Assembly: GCF_041146795.1 (NCBI RefSeq)
Contig: NC_135173.1
Location: 68,551,251 to 68,615,250, forward strand
Direction: 5' to 3'
DNA length: 64,000 nt
From: Maylandia zebra
Taxonomy: Eukaryota > Chordata > Actinopteri > Cichliformes > Cichlidae
Both the position numbers and the translations under genes were made by a program. Below the pieces are notes generated by a model. It worked only from the letters and a program-made list of their open reading frames with translations, was not told the origin of the DNA and did not search any database. Positions 1 to 11,479 of the stretch are shown here, in pieces. How positions within the stretch are numbered: position 1 is the first letter of the stretch; every line of letters starts with the position of its first letter.

Positions 1-2471
1 GTTCCGGGTAATTACAACACTGAAAAAGGTTTTTCTTATTTTTGTGGCTTTAAACAAACAAATAAAGAAGATGCGTCGTCTTTGCTTCATTTGCTCTTTT
101 TACTAGTTTATAAATATTTATTTTAAACTAATTACGGAAAACTTCAGCTAACGCCATCATCTGATCAGTTCATCCAAACAATAATAATCACCTACAGTAT
201 TAGGAACATTGTTTTAAAAGCTGGAAGCTGAGTATTAAAAAGAAGCATCTAATACACCGAATAATGTATAACATCGTCCATGTGCAAAAGTAACATCCCA
301 GGATCAATAAGACCCAACGTCTGCTAATTAAATGTTATTATGAAGTATAAGATGAGTACGGAGCCCCGCAAGGGACGGTGGAGGAAAAAAGATGAAGATG
401 ACTCATCTTCACCGTAGATGAGTATTTAACTCAGATTGCAACTGCAACTGAGAGCATTAAATAATAATTTGCAATAAAGTAATTTACTAACTCGCTTTGT
501 AATTTAGAAAATATTAGAAAAACACAGAAAAAAGAATTAAATAAAAAAAATTATTTTTTAAAATTTTACTGGTGAAAATAAACATTTAATGAATAGTAAT
601 AAATTTCCCCTCAAATATTCAAATAACATTCTTACACAGATCAGAAAAACATGTCCAAAGATTTATTTATTTTAATTACTAAAAGATAAAGCTGACTGTT
701 ATTGACCAATTATATGACCAAAAATATTAATTCATTCAATTTTATTTGTATTGCACCAAATCACAAGCATTTTATATTCTCAGGTAAAGACCCTACAATA
801 ATAATGAGCCAGCGTTTTGACGACAGTGTGAAGGAAAAACAGGAAGAAACCTCCGGCAGAACCAGAGAGGGGCGGGGTCATCTGCTTAAATCTCAAATTC
901 ATGAATTATCAGAATATGTAATTAAATGTTTTCTGAAAAATTTACGAAAAACATTTTTTAAATGGTGTAAATAATATTGTATGAAAATATGAACAATATT
1001 CATGAAAATATATATCAAATATAATTCTATACAATCAGACCACAAGAGTCGCCCCCTGTTGGCTTCTCTGTAGAACTAACAGCTGCATCCATCTTTTAAC
1101 TACAGTCTGAGAAAAACTACTCAAACTATGGAGGACTGAAGATCAGCTGCTCATATTTATGAAGCAAAATAATTTTTAAAAATGACAAATTTCTCAAAAA
1201 TATGAATTTAAATTCAGACAAATATAAAAAATAAAGTCAGGCTGATCATTCCCATCATGGCATATTTATTTCTGCATTAAACATGAGCAAAAAAACCTTT
1301 ATAATAATTATAAAACACAGGCTTAGGAAGGAGCTGAAAGCAGCAGTCGATCATGCAGCTGTTACAACACCTCTGAAGCTTTGGCCGAAGCTGAACTGCT
1401 CCTGCAGAACATCAGTGGAAAATGGCATCAGGAACATAAAATAGATCATTGGCTGCACTAAAGACTGAACAAATATGGCAAAAGTACAGCGTGGCGTCGC
1501 AGGATAGCACCTTTTTCTTCGCATTCGATCATTTTGGCACAATCATCCAATTCAAGAGAAAAACACTGTCCTTTAAAAACAGGCTCGGCAGCATTTACAG
1601 TATGTACAGTCACCACAGTATAGACCGTGTGCAGCAGGGCATTTCTAATAGAAATATAAAGCCTTTATACATCCTCACACTCCAGCTTTTCATTCCTGTC
1701 AGGCACAACACTGAATAAGCTGCTGGCAGATGAGCTAAAGCAGAGAGCAACGATTGTTCCCGATGTGAAACTGTCTGTTATCGTGGCAACAAGCGCTTCA
1801 TTATCACATGGAACAAGCGCAGCTCGGAGCGGGAGGCTCCCAGCCGAGCACGGACACGTGAAAGCAACACAACGGCACACGCTCAGCTCGTCTTCCGTCG
1901 CTTGTTTTTGTGCTTCTTGTTTCGCCGCCTCCCTGTGGACGTTTGTTTCTTGGTGGTGAGTCTGTGTCTCCGTGGAGGTCGTGGGTCTCTCGGAGCCTTT
2001 TGGACGTCGTTTTGCATCGATTTGGGACGTTTTGAAGCACTTTGCGGTCATTTTTGTTCACTTGGGTCGAGATTAGGTTGCAACCCATTCACACAGAGAC
2101 CAGAATACCATAGCAGTCAGATCAGGCCTTTTACAGAGAGTCTGACTCGGAGTTCGTCTTAGTAAGATTTCCAGTTGAGCTGGTGGATGTTAAAAGGTCA
2201 TGTGACATTTTCTCTGGTCTGCAGAGGCCTTCATCTTCATAACGTGTGTTTCTGTAGCTCCTTTAAATGCAGCTGATGATGAGCTTTCGCACGTTCACAA
2301 GCAGAACGAGCAGACTGCAGGCTGAAGCTCTGTGGAGAAACGCTTCTTCAGTCTATCTCAGTCGCCGTGGGCTCTCGGCTCGACCACCTTCGATTTGTCC
2401 AAAGGTCTCACGATCAAAAGTTTGGACATGTAAAAGGATTGCTGTGAAACTTTAGCTTAATATGTTAAATA
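1..2471. other. AT-rich intergenic DNA, no gene supported
   Basis: The first 1.3 kb is very AT-rich. Several overlapping frames of 60-130 codons between 1.3 and 2.2 kb lie on both strands with no recognisable domain or consistent splice sites. I see no RNA gene. Confidence 0.5.
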
Positions 2472-3177
2472 TTTATTTTCACCCACTATGAGGTCATGTT
2501 TGTCTTGTATCCGACTGCCAATCATGGGAAATGAGCTAGAAATCCCCTTTTCACAAGTCTTAATTGCTTTGCTAAGTTTATTTCTCATATGAAAAGTTTT
2601 ATATCATTATGTCTGTGAAGGTTCTCACCAGGTCACGGTCGTCTAAGGAGCTCGCAAAGAAAAGCGACTGGCCTCCAGGTTTCCAGACGTTTCACCTCTG
2701 AGAGCAAATGTTGGAGAGTCCCACTACTTGTATGTTTAACATTTAACAGTTTTGGAGATACTCATATTCAAACATGGCCTCAGATTTCAAACTGCAAAAA
2801 AAGATAAAAGCTGCTGGAAGTAAGTCTACAGAGCCATTTTTAAAATCCTATATGTTGAAACATTTTTGATATATGAAGCTAAAATTTCACAACAAACATT
2901 TTGGTGGCCGTGCAGAAAGTGTTCCCAGAACCTGATGACTGAACGAGCCAAAGCCCACTGAAGGTCAAGACGTGCTCACATGGCTCGTTTGGGTTTTCTT
3001 GAGTTTTTAGTGGAATTTTTGGGATGTTTGATTTTCTGCCTCTTCACACCGATTGGCTGCTTTTGTTCTTCCAGCTGAATTTGGTGGCAGTAATTGTGAC
3101 GTCACGGCTTTTCTGAATTCAGCGTCTACCCTTGTTTGGCTGCACACCACATCTTTCAGCAGCACAGGATCTGCATG
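2472..3177 (-). other. prdm11: probable prdm11 3' UTR with two poly(A) signals
   Basis: Downstream of the prdm11 stop on the minus strand, AATAAA hexamers occur at 2582-2577 and 2477-2472. They would give a 3' UTR of about 0.6-0.7 kb. The end is not proven without transcript data. Confidence 0.4.
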
Positions 3178-5333
3178 TTACACATCAGGGTAGAATTCTG
3201 CGTTGACGTCAACGCTGTGCAGCACGCATTTCTGATCAGCCGCCGACATCCTGTTCAACACCTCAGCCGAGAGCGAGTAGCTGCTGCCGGACTTTTCCTC
3301 AAACCAGCTGTCCAATGCTCGCTTCCCGTCAAAGTTTGCGATGGGCGGTCCATTAACAGCCACAGTCAGCAGATCGTTCATCTGTTCCAGGGTCAGCCGG
3401 GAGCGGTTGTTCTTGCACATTTTCTGCAGAGACCCTCGGCCCTTATCGCAGCAGGCCGTGGAGCTGGGCAGGACCCTGACGACCTGCACGATGCGGTTCA
3501 GCAGCGGGAAGCGTTGCTTGTACCTGCAGATGTGGCCGATCACCTCTTTAAAACCGTTCATACTGTAGTAGTCCGCTTTCAGATCCTTCCACTCCACCAC
3601 CAGGCTGCCTCTGGCCTCCGTCTGGGAGACCTCCTGGGCTGCGGTGGGAATCGATTCCAGGTGGTTGAATATAATCTTGATTTCCTCGTCCCCGTAGGCT
3701 TGCAGGTCCTCGTGGTTGCTGGGCCAGGTGGACAGGTCCAGCACCTTGCAGGCTTTGGCAAATGAGCAGCTCTGCAGGTCCAACCTCTGAGACAGGATGC
3801 TTTGGCTCCTGTTGCAGATCTTTTCTCTGATGGACTGAAACTTGGACTCTGCAACGCGCAGGTTCTTCAAGGCAACTCCGTTAAAACTTTCTCTGAAATT
3901 TTCCTCAAACTCCTGCAGATATTCTCCGGGGCAGTCCACCAACTGGCCTATCTCCTGAATGGCCTCCTCTATCTTGGCTTCCACCTGCGACACCAGCAGG
4001 TACTCTCCCTGAAAGGTGAAGGCCAATCGTGACAGGATAGCTATGATGTCGAGCAGGAAGTAGATGAGCTTCACTGACTGATAGTCCATGAGGAACTGGA
4101 GGAGGGTGAGCGCGATGGCCGCAGCGTCAGCCCTCTGTGTCTGGCTACTGATCTCCTTAAGGTGTGCAACGACCTCCAGGTAATCCTTGATGAGCGCATT
4201 AAGGACGTTGGGCTCTCCTATGATCCAGCGTATGGCTCTGATGTCTCCTAGGAACTCCGTCTCCTCCGACAGTGTTGGCGCAGTGGATCGCAGTTCGGCC
4301 ATCATGCGAGGGGAGTAGCGGTAAAAACTGAGAAGCTGTTTGAGGTTGTTTTCCAGGTCCTCCAGGCAGGAGAGCTCCTTTCCACTGATGGCATCCAGAA
4401 CTTCCAGATGTGGTCGATGGATCATGATGGGAAGACAGAGGATCCAGGGAAAGGTTTTTTGGACAGCTATATAAAGGTTTGCTCTCATTCCTGAAGAGAT
4501 GTTGGTGCCGTCCACCCCCAAACCGACCACCAGCAAGTCCTGAAACCGGAGGCCTAGGACACCAAAGGCACGATCCATGACCTGGAGATACCCATCCACA
4601 TTGGCCACGGTCAGTCTTTGCAAGGACAGGAACTCTGTGTTTGGGGAGCCCTCGTTGGTAACGAACTGGACGTAGACCGCCACCATGTCGGAGAAAAGGT
4701 CATCGTTTTGGGCGTCCATTATGACGCTCAGGAAGGGAGACAGACGCATCTTCTCTGCAAGATCCTCCTTCACAGCCCGGGCGATGTGGTGGATTAGGAT
4801 CTGACAGTCGCCTTCATTCATATACTGATCTACCACTTTGAGCTCGCACTTCTTCAGGAGCTCTGCCAATGAACGGAGGTCGGAGAAGGGCCGCCCTTCT
4901 AGGGCCAGGTGGTACGCTGCGTTGAAGAGAAGCATCATGTTCTTGCACATTTCCTCGGTCTTTTCCGGATGCATGCGCAGCTTGTACAGCTGCAGACACT
5001 TCTTGTGGAGGTTGCTCTGGCTGTGCAGCTTGATGGTGTGGATCTTGAATTGCTTGGAGCCGATAATGAAAGCTGAGGTGCGGGATGACTGGACGGTGTA
5101 CTGGCGGCACACGTGGCACCACATCTCATTCAGGGTTGGCGAGTAACGGAGGAACCAGAACTTTTTCAGCCACTCCTGCTTGAAGCGTCGAATCCGTCTG
5201 CCTCCTGCGGAGGAAAGCTTTGACGAGTCCTCGGGAGATATCACAAGATCTGCAGCGATGGACTCATCGGCAGAGTCCACGTCCTGCTCGTCTTCGTCCA
5301 GAACCACCTGAGTGGGTGTCAAGGGCTCCATCC
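3178..5333 (-). CDS. prdm11: prdm11 exon 6, hAT-transposase-like terminal exon
   Basis: 2156-nt exon ending in TAA (3180-3178). The acceptor tctctttgcag|GG joins the previous exon so that G|GG forms glycine and the long frame continues. It encodes [16 protein letters not shown] and a CxxC..H..H zinc-finger-like block, then D549 (VIMDAQND), VDGTNISSG (D617), a degenerate IMIHRPHLE where active hAT proteins have a CxxHRL-type motif, RAIRW..L, and a C-terminal [14 protein letters not shown] dimerisation region. It resembles the C17orf113/ZNF862-type domesticated hAT group. No stop or frameshift occurs over 718 codons and no terminal inverted repeats flank it, which points to a host exon and not a live transposon. 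Confidence 0.85.
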
Positions 5334-8300
5334 CTGCAAAGAGAAACTTATTCAACTTCTGAGAGTAACCAGCATTAAAGTCACATCAAATGTCTAATAT
5401 CATGCAGAGTGAATGACTTTATCAAGCAGCTGAGCAGATTTCTGGGGCTGCACAGCTTATCTCAACTGCTCTGCTGTAAACACAGTGGGGAGCATCAACG
5501 TGAGCGCTCCACAACCATTAGACAGGATTCACACGTGCTTAGAGCACTCCTCGCGTTTGGCAGATATCTTTGCTGTCATGATCGTCATAGTAGAACCACT
5601 CCACAGCTCACAGGACAGCCAGCTCCTCAGGACGGCACTCGGCTGTGTGTTCATTCACATTTCTGACAGAAGACAGAGGCGGCGGCCTCGGCACCGACCA
5701 TCAGCTGAGCTAGCGGTCTGTGACGACCAGTGCTGGTCAAGTTACTTGAAAAAAGTAATCAGTAACTAATTACTGATTACTTCCCCAAAAAAGTAATCCC
5801 GTTACTTTACTGATTACTTATTTTCAAAAGTAATTAGTTACTTAGTTACTTTTTAAAAACACGATTTACACCCTGAATAGGTGATAAAGCGATAGATCTT
5901 TCAGCACAATTCTACTTTTTCTACATAATCATCATACAAAATGTGATCAGATGGAAAAGTCTCTTTTTAAAACTTGTTTTATTAGTTTTAATCTTTTAAC
6001 TTTATGCATCAAGCAAACATTTAATTATATGCAACATTCTCTGACTGGAAGAAATTAGTTTAACATTGAAACCTATTTTCTGCACATTCCAGCACATAAA
6101 ATAAAATATTTTTTGTGTTTACACTCAGTCTTTCAAATAGATGCAAGTAAAACACAGCAGAAAATAAATAAAGTCACAGACTCAGCGGTCCTGTTGCTCT
6201 ATTTTCACCTGTAAAGCAGGAGTGGGGCAGGCGGAGGTTTACCCTGGTGCAGGTGTGCCGCGGTCAGTTGAAGAATCCGTGAGTTTCTCTGTGAGTTTCC
6301 CATTACGTTAAACGCTGCACGCTCATACTCTCTCTGCAGTTACAAGGAACGCGTTACTGCCCATCTCTGGTGACGACCACGCAATGTGCTGACAAACTGC
6401 AGCAGCTAGCAGCAGTGCTGGCACGTTTGAATAAACTGTCTGGCATCACAATCTGCATGAAATCACTGAACTGAACCAAGAACCGTCTGGAACAAAGGTC
6501 CCCAACCCTTTCTGCGCCACGGACCGGTTTATGCCCGACAATATTTTCACGGACTGGCCTTTAAGGTGTCGCGGATAAATACAATAAAATAAAAGCAGTA
6601 CCAAAAAAAGATTTATTCATAACCCACGGGAAAGACCCAGGGAAAGCGAGTTAACAATAAAAACGATTAAAAGAAAATAACGATAAAAACCTGAAAACCG
6701 TGAATTTCACACCCGAGCATCAACTCTCGCGGCCTGGTACCAAACGACTCGCGGACCGGTCTAGAAAACTTTCTGTCCCGACAGAGAGCTTTTCCTCCTC
6801 TCAGTGGTGAACTTGGGCGGACTTCAGGGGGGCTCCTGCAGCGACACACATCGCTCATCGGTTGAGTTTTCTCTCATTCACACTCACCAGACACTTTATT
6901 AGGTACACTTAAATGCATTACTGAGGTCAGTGGGCGGGATGTACTGATCTGTATTAGACTGCATTTTACTTGCAAGGTGTTCCTAATAAAGTGGCTGATG
7001 TGTGCAAAAGTCTGCAGGTATTAACTAATGTGACTAATCTTTGTGGGACTGTGGTGGAAACAAACAGCCAAACGAACCTTCAGAGTCTTTTTTGTGTGAA
7101 TGTGGCTTCAGATGGTGATCGAAACAAACACGCCTGCTAGACTCTGCACGTCAAACACAGCCACACTGCAGAGCGGTAACGCCGCTGCGCTGCAGAGAAC
7201 ATCTGCCCTCCTGCTCTCTCACATACCTTGAAAATCCTCGATGGGGCCTTGCTCGGGGTGCGGTGGGGCCTGATCGCGTTGAGTCTGTTCGGACGTCGCC
7301 GGAGCAGCAGCGTCTCCCTGTTCTCCTCGGAGACGGGACAGCTCCTCCTCCAGTTCCAGGATCCTCCTCTTCAGCTTCACACAGTTGGGGCAGAAGGAGG
7401 TGGAGGGTTTCTCTGTGCTCTGGTTCTCCTCCTCCTTCTCTTCCACCTTCAGGTTGGGAACGCCAAAGCCGCTCTCAGAGGAATCAAACCCCGAAACCAG
7501 GGCTGGTACTTTATACTCGCTGGTTTGGCCAGACCGGAACCTGAATTTACCAGAGTCCTCCAAAGAAGCTTCTAGGACGTGTTTGAAGATGAGGTCGATC
7601 TTCTTTCTCTTGGCCGGAGGCTGACCGTCGGACTCTTCGCTCGGCTGTTTGCTCAGTTTGCCCTGCAGAGCTGACTGCAGGCACGGGGACTTGAAGTCTT
7701 TCCCAGGACCTGAAAGAAAACCGTTTTTGAGCTATTTAAAGCCCCTAAAAGTGGGTTCAAAGTGCTCTACAGGTGACAAAGTGATCCACAGAAAGACTCC
7801 AGCACCCAGGAGAGCAACAGCGAAACAGCGCCGCCTGCTGGAGAGCCAAGAGCAGGACATCTGAATAATCCCTGAGGAGTCTATGTGGGTCACAGTCGCT
7901 CCAAGACGACAACAGTAACAGACTGAACTAATTAAATAATGCAACATATTACAAAGTTTACAAAATATAAGAAATGTCTCTAATTACAAATATCCAGAAT
8001 ATTACAGAGGGGACATATAGATGATGCACAAAAAGGAGATTTCATCCAAATTCCAAATTGTATGAAGAGATTTTAAAACTCATGATATATTTTCGGTGAC
8101 TGCGTCTCCTGTTACCTGCTCTAATATTTCACCCGACTGCCTCCTCACCTGTGTCCAGGTTGCGGTCGATGCTCTCCTGAGAAACGCAGTGAAGTCGTCT
8201 GATGTAATCGTCGCTGTACCAGACCCTCAGCTTCTCTCCGGCCGCCAGCGCCCGGCAGACTCTGAAGTAGATGTTTTTACCGTGCTGAAACGCCGTGAGG

Positions 8301-10469
8301 TTCCTGTCGCTCTCCTCCAACGAGGTCCGCACGTACCTGGTCAGAGACAGAAAAGCCGAGGGTCGTTTCTCCAGGACAGACCGTCATGGATCAGTCTGAC
8401 CTCTGAGATGTAACTCAGTAACTCCTGCAAATCAGATTTACTGTGGTATTGTGGTTTTAATGAGGTGATGAATGTGTTGCCAAGCACCCAAATTTAAAAT
8501 GAAATTAAAGAGAAAAAAAGAGATGTATGAAAGGTTGTTGGCTCAGTAGAAGAGAACCCGTCGGTACAACTGAAACAAACGCCGGCGGTGATGGATGACG
8601 TTAACCTCAGACTAAAGTTCACCTCATCCAGTTGGCTTTGGTCTCATCGCTGCCATCGATGGACTGGTAAGTGTTGTGCACATCAACAATCTGAAAACGG
8701 GAAAGCAAACAGATTCAGACGTCCCGGAACAAAAGGAAAGTAGTTGTATACTGGTTGTATACTGGTTGTATACTGGTTGTAAACTGGTTGTACACTGGTG
8801 TCTGTGGCGAGCTTACGATCCATGAAAAGAATCCTGAGGATCTGTCCTTGGACACCAGCTCTCCCTCATACGGCCCAAACAGCGCCCCCTTCGGGTAGAT
8901 CGCGTCCACGCAGCGAACATCTACCTCGTCTCCCTCGCTGAACACCTCTAAACCCGATGGGACCGTGAGCGCCGCCCTGTTGGCCGTCCCCGGGGCTGCG
9001 TGCGTGTCCCGGACGAACAGTGGGGGCCCGTGAGACGGACACTCCTTCTGGAAATAGTCCTGACACTCCTCACAGACTGAAGGACAAACCCAGCAGATAA
9101 AGGTTATCTCCAAATCTTCTTCTTTAATAACAGATTATTACTTTAGGAAGATTTGAGAAGACAATCCTGAGATTCAGATGTTGTTGAACCAGAGTGCAAA
9201 TAATGACATCATCAAATCAGGTGCAGACAAAGGGAAAATCCAACAAACTCAGTGAAGTCCCAGAAAGTTGATTCTGTTCATCTGGACGTAGGTCATGAAA
9301 CCGACCTGACAGCACGCTGTTCGTCAGTGGTGCTGGTGTCAGCTATTATGCACATGTTCTGTTTATAAGGGTGGAGACCTGCAGTCGCCTGATGATGACG
9401 AAACGTTTCTCCCACTGAAAACGTCCAGATGAACAGGATCAGCCTTTTGGGATTTCCTTACCCGGATGACTGAGCGCGCATCGAGACGTCTCAGTGAAGA
9501 TCTAAAAGCAGAACTGTTGGTTTACACGTTTCTCTGAGCCGTTTCTGAACAAGGTTCAAAATCACACAAGTGACTCAGATCTGTCTCCACTGAGGTCTGG
9601 GAGAGACCCAGACTGTCGCCCTCAGATGACAGGAAACTGTTAGGATGTTCAGGAACACCCAGGATCAAGCCTGCTGTGGACTGGAATCTGCTGGAACACC
9701 AGTGTCCCTTCCACAGTGAAGCCAGTCTCACATCTCCATGGACCAAGAAAGAAGCTCCTGCTCCAAAATCAACGAGCTCAACTGAAATCTGCCCACATGG
9801 ACGAGCCAAACGGCGTCTGGAGAAAAGTTTGATGGTCAGACGAGACAAAGATGGAGCTGATTGGAGGAGCAAAGGTGAGGCTTTCAACCCTGAGAACACT
9901 GCAGCTGTGACGCATGGCGGTGGCAGCATCACGCTCTGGGCTGTTTTATCCAGACAGGATTACGTCAGAAGACTGCTGAAGGTGTCTGATCGCAACTTGC
10001 TAAATGACCAAACATTACATAGGGTCTGTATATATATTTGAGCCTATACGTGAACTTTGGACCAGAGAAACTTGTTCTTTAAAGTCTTTAAAGCTGTACA
10101 ATCCAAAGAAACTGTTCAAAGAAATGATTGAAAGCCCAAAATGATCCTGACACTCACGTCCGTCACGAGAGGACAGAAAGTTTTTACCACATCTTTGAGT
10201 GTTTGAGGTAAAACGTTTGTGGCTGGCAGCACAATCAGAGGCTTTTCTAACATGTTCTGATAGAATCAGACCACTGAACAAATACACGTGTGCAGGAAAC
10301 GCACGAGCAGCTCCACGTGTCAGCGTGATAATGACGACATGTTAGGGCTCAGAGCGCGAGCACGGAAACATTCAAATATTCATTATTCAATCAGCCACAT
10401 CAAGCTCTAGGGACAAATCAGGGAGCAGACGTGAAGCTTACACCAGAGGTCCAGCGAGTTCTCGCTCAT
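3178..10469 (-). CDS. prdm11: prdm11, PR domain protein 11 with C-terminal hAT-transposase-like domain (six coding exons)
   Basis: Joined from exons 10469-10442, 9076-8817, 8690-8623, 8336-8149, 7709-7227 and 5333-3178; all junctions are GT..AG and phases match throughout, giving 1060 residues. Residues 9-11 onward ([10 protein letters not shown]) and the PR/SET block (about 35-165, with [29 protein letters not shown]) follow human PRDM11 as I remember it. A basic KRKKIDLIF stretch (about 215-223) and FCPNC (287-291) plus a short coiled coil also match. Residues 344-1060 are an hAT-like domain: a zinc-finger-like start (C415, C418, H446, H452), an RNase-H-like core with degenerate motifs, and a C-terminal dimerisation region (about 951-1023). 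PRDM11 is a nuclear PR-domain protein thought to regulate transcription; this part is family knowledge. The start is ATG 10469 because an in-frame stop lies upstream in the same exon. The N terminus is shorter than in human; an alternative first exon is possible. Confidence 0.88.
5728..6369. mobile_element. hAT-type non-autonomous element in prdm11 intron 5
   Basis: The ends are CAGTGCTGG and CCATCTCTG, flanked by a perfect 8-bp duplication GTGACGAC (5720-5727 and 6370-6377). The inside is rich in the AGTAACTAATTAC-type sequence very common in fish genomes. It has no open frame, so it is a MITE-like copy of 642 bp. The 8-bp duplication is typical of hAT insertions. Confidence 0.85.
6498..6770. 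mobile_element. hAT-like repeat fragment (GGTCCCCAACC end)
   Basis: It begins with GGTCCCCAACC followed by GCGCCACGGACCGGTTT and later has GGCCTGGTACC and CGCGGACCGGT. This is the ending of a widespread vertebrate non-autonomous hAT group. The second terminus is missing, so the copy looks truncated. Confidence 0.6.
6888..6998. repeat. short palindromic MITE (ACTTTATTAGG arms)
   Basis: The arms CACTTTATTAGGTACAC and GTGTTCCTAATAAAGTGG are near inverted repeats around a core of roughly 60 bp. This short element is scattered through fish genomes. Confidence 0.7.
7227..7709 (-). CDS. prdm11: prdm11 exon 5, linker, basic patch and coiled coil
   Basis: 483-nt exon, acceptor ggttttctttcag, donor TTTCAAG|gtatgt. 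It encodes a KRKKIDLIF basic patch, LEASLEDSG, then [20 protein letters not shown], nearly the same as the FCPNC/coiled-coil end of the 511-residue human protein. The human short form soon stops; here the donor leads in frame into the hAT-like exon. Confidence 0.9.
8149..8336 (-). CDS. prdm11: prdm11 exon 4, end of PR/SET domain
   Basis: 188-nt exon, acceptor tctgaccag, donor GACACAG|gtgagg. It encodes [26 protein letters not shown] and [14 protein letters not shown], the end of the PR domain, followed by [13 protein letters not shown] as in PRDM11. Confidence 0.92.
8623..8690 (-). CDS. prdm11: prdm11 exon 3, PR/SET domain middle
   Basis: 68-nt exon, acceptor cgttttcag, donor ATGAG|gtgaac. 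It encodes [20 protein letters not shown] then WM. The SIDGSDE..NWMR pattern is a PR-domain hallmark. The exon is too short to stand out as an open frame. Confidence 0.9.
8744..8798. repeat. 11-bp tandem repeat, five copies
   Basis: Three exact copies of TTGTATACTGG are followed by TTGTAAACTGG and TTGTACACTGG. The array lies in the prdm11 intron between exons 2 and 3, starting 18 bp past the exon 2 donor. Confidence 0.85.
8817..9076 (-). CDS. prdm11: prdm11 exon 2, start of PR/SET domain
   Basis: 260-nt exon, acceptor gtccttcag, donor TGGATC|gtaagc. It encodes [17 protein letters not shown] and the first half of the PR domain, ending in SSGFFSWI. It agrees closely with human PRDM11 in the same order. 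Confidence 0.92.
9266..9444. repeat. palindromic dispersed repeat (CTGTTCATCTGGACGT arms)
   Basis: The left arm GTTCATCTGGACGT (to 9289) and right arm ACGTCCAGATGAAC (from 9421) are inverted repeats. The interior (GATGATGACGAAACGTTTCT) is a common fish repeat. It lies in prdm11 intron 1. A related tail, GGATGACTGA, recurs at about 51.15 kb. Confidence 0.65.
9525..10010 (+). pseudogene. degraded Tc1-like transposon remnant
   Basis: The plus-strand frame 9676-10041 keeps [10 protein letters not shown], close to the KHGGGSIMLWG motif between the catalytic aspartates of Tc1 transposases, preceded by FNPENT. The DNA AAAAGTTTGATGGTCAGACG matches the region just before it. Frames are broken on either side and I could not find inverted termini. 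It sits inside prdm11 intron 1. Confidence 0.7.
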
Positions 10470-10518
10470 GGTGGAACCATGATGGTGAAATCCGGTCCGT
10501 CGTCCACTTCACACCCGT
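10442..10518 (-). CDS. prdm11: prdm11 exon 1 of the coding region (part 5' UTR)
   Basis: The exon runs from an acceptor (ttttccacag, minus strand) to the donor TGGT|gtaagc. Coding begins at ATG 10469 and adds 28 nt (MSENSLDLW plus one base). The split codon T|TC makes the F of the WFCE motif that PRDM11 carries. An in-frame TGA lies between the acceptor and the ATG, so translation cannot enter from further upstream in this frame. Confidence 0.75.
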
Positions 10519-11479
10519 CTGTGGAAAATAAACACAGTCGTTAGAGCGTCACAGGAGGCGCTCGTTGCTCCCGCAGCACGTTCAGTTTATCAGATATTCG
10601 TACTCGTGTTTCTCTTCACAAACTGAAGCTCCGTTTTTCAGAATCGGGGACAGGTGAAGGTCACAGGTATGAGCTCTCAGACTGAAACGTGGTTTAAGCG
10701 TTTCTTTGTATCGTTCACATTTCTCCACACCAGCTACGTGTCATCAAAGTGCTGCGGGAGTCCCACGCGCCGCCGCTCCGTCATCGAGCGCGGGAATCAT
10801 TCTGGATCCAAATGTTCGTTTCATACCAAAACAAAAGCTCATTTCCTGGAATCGTTTTCTAATAATAAGAGAAAAAAGCAGAAACTTAAGCTGGACGAAC
10901 AGCGTGTGCCTCAGACTTGACCTCTGAGGCATCGTCCCGGTGACTGGGGTAAAGCTCAGGGGAAAATGTGCATTTTTGAGAATAAATTTAAAAAAAGAAA
11001 AAACTGGGTGTGCTTGACTTCTCAAGACTAACCTGAAAGACGTTTGCATATGTGGACTGCTGGGAATATTCTCTATGTAACGGTATTGTTCAAACATGGA
11101 ACCCAATAATGATTTTCAGCAAATTTTCCCAACATCTCCAACCCAGCGGCTGATTTATTTTTTAGCCTGAGCGCTGCTGATGCACCTACACATCCCGGTT
11201 ATACTGTCACAAAACAAACAGAAGCTTACAGAAGCTGGCCAATCAGACGAAAGCGTTCTGTCAGAGAATACAGGAGCAGGGCCAGTGTAACATAAAAAGA
11301 AGGATTATTCTGAACAGTGAATCATGCAAAGCTGCAGAGCCTGCAGTAAACACTCTGAAGGGTCCTGCTGCTGCTTCATGCATCCCATAATAACCCTGCT
11401 ACAGCCACACTCTACCTGGAAAGATAACAGTCAATCACCTGCGTGATAAGAACACGGGATTATCTGACTGAAATACAAA

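Noticed and set aside
1665-2051. 128-codon minus-strand frame left of prdm11
   Set aside because: Competing frames on both strands are equally long and no family is recognised.
3136-3765. 209-codon plus-strand frame
   Set aside because: It is antisense to prdm11 exon 6, which has the recognisable protein.
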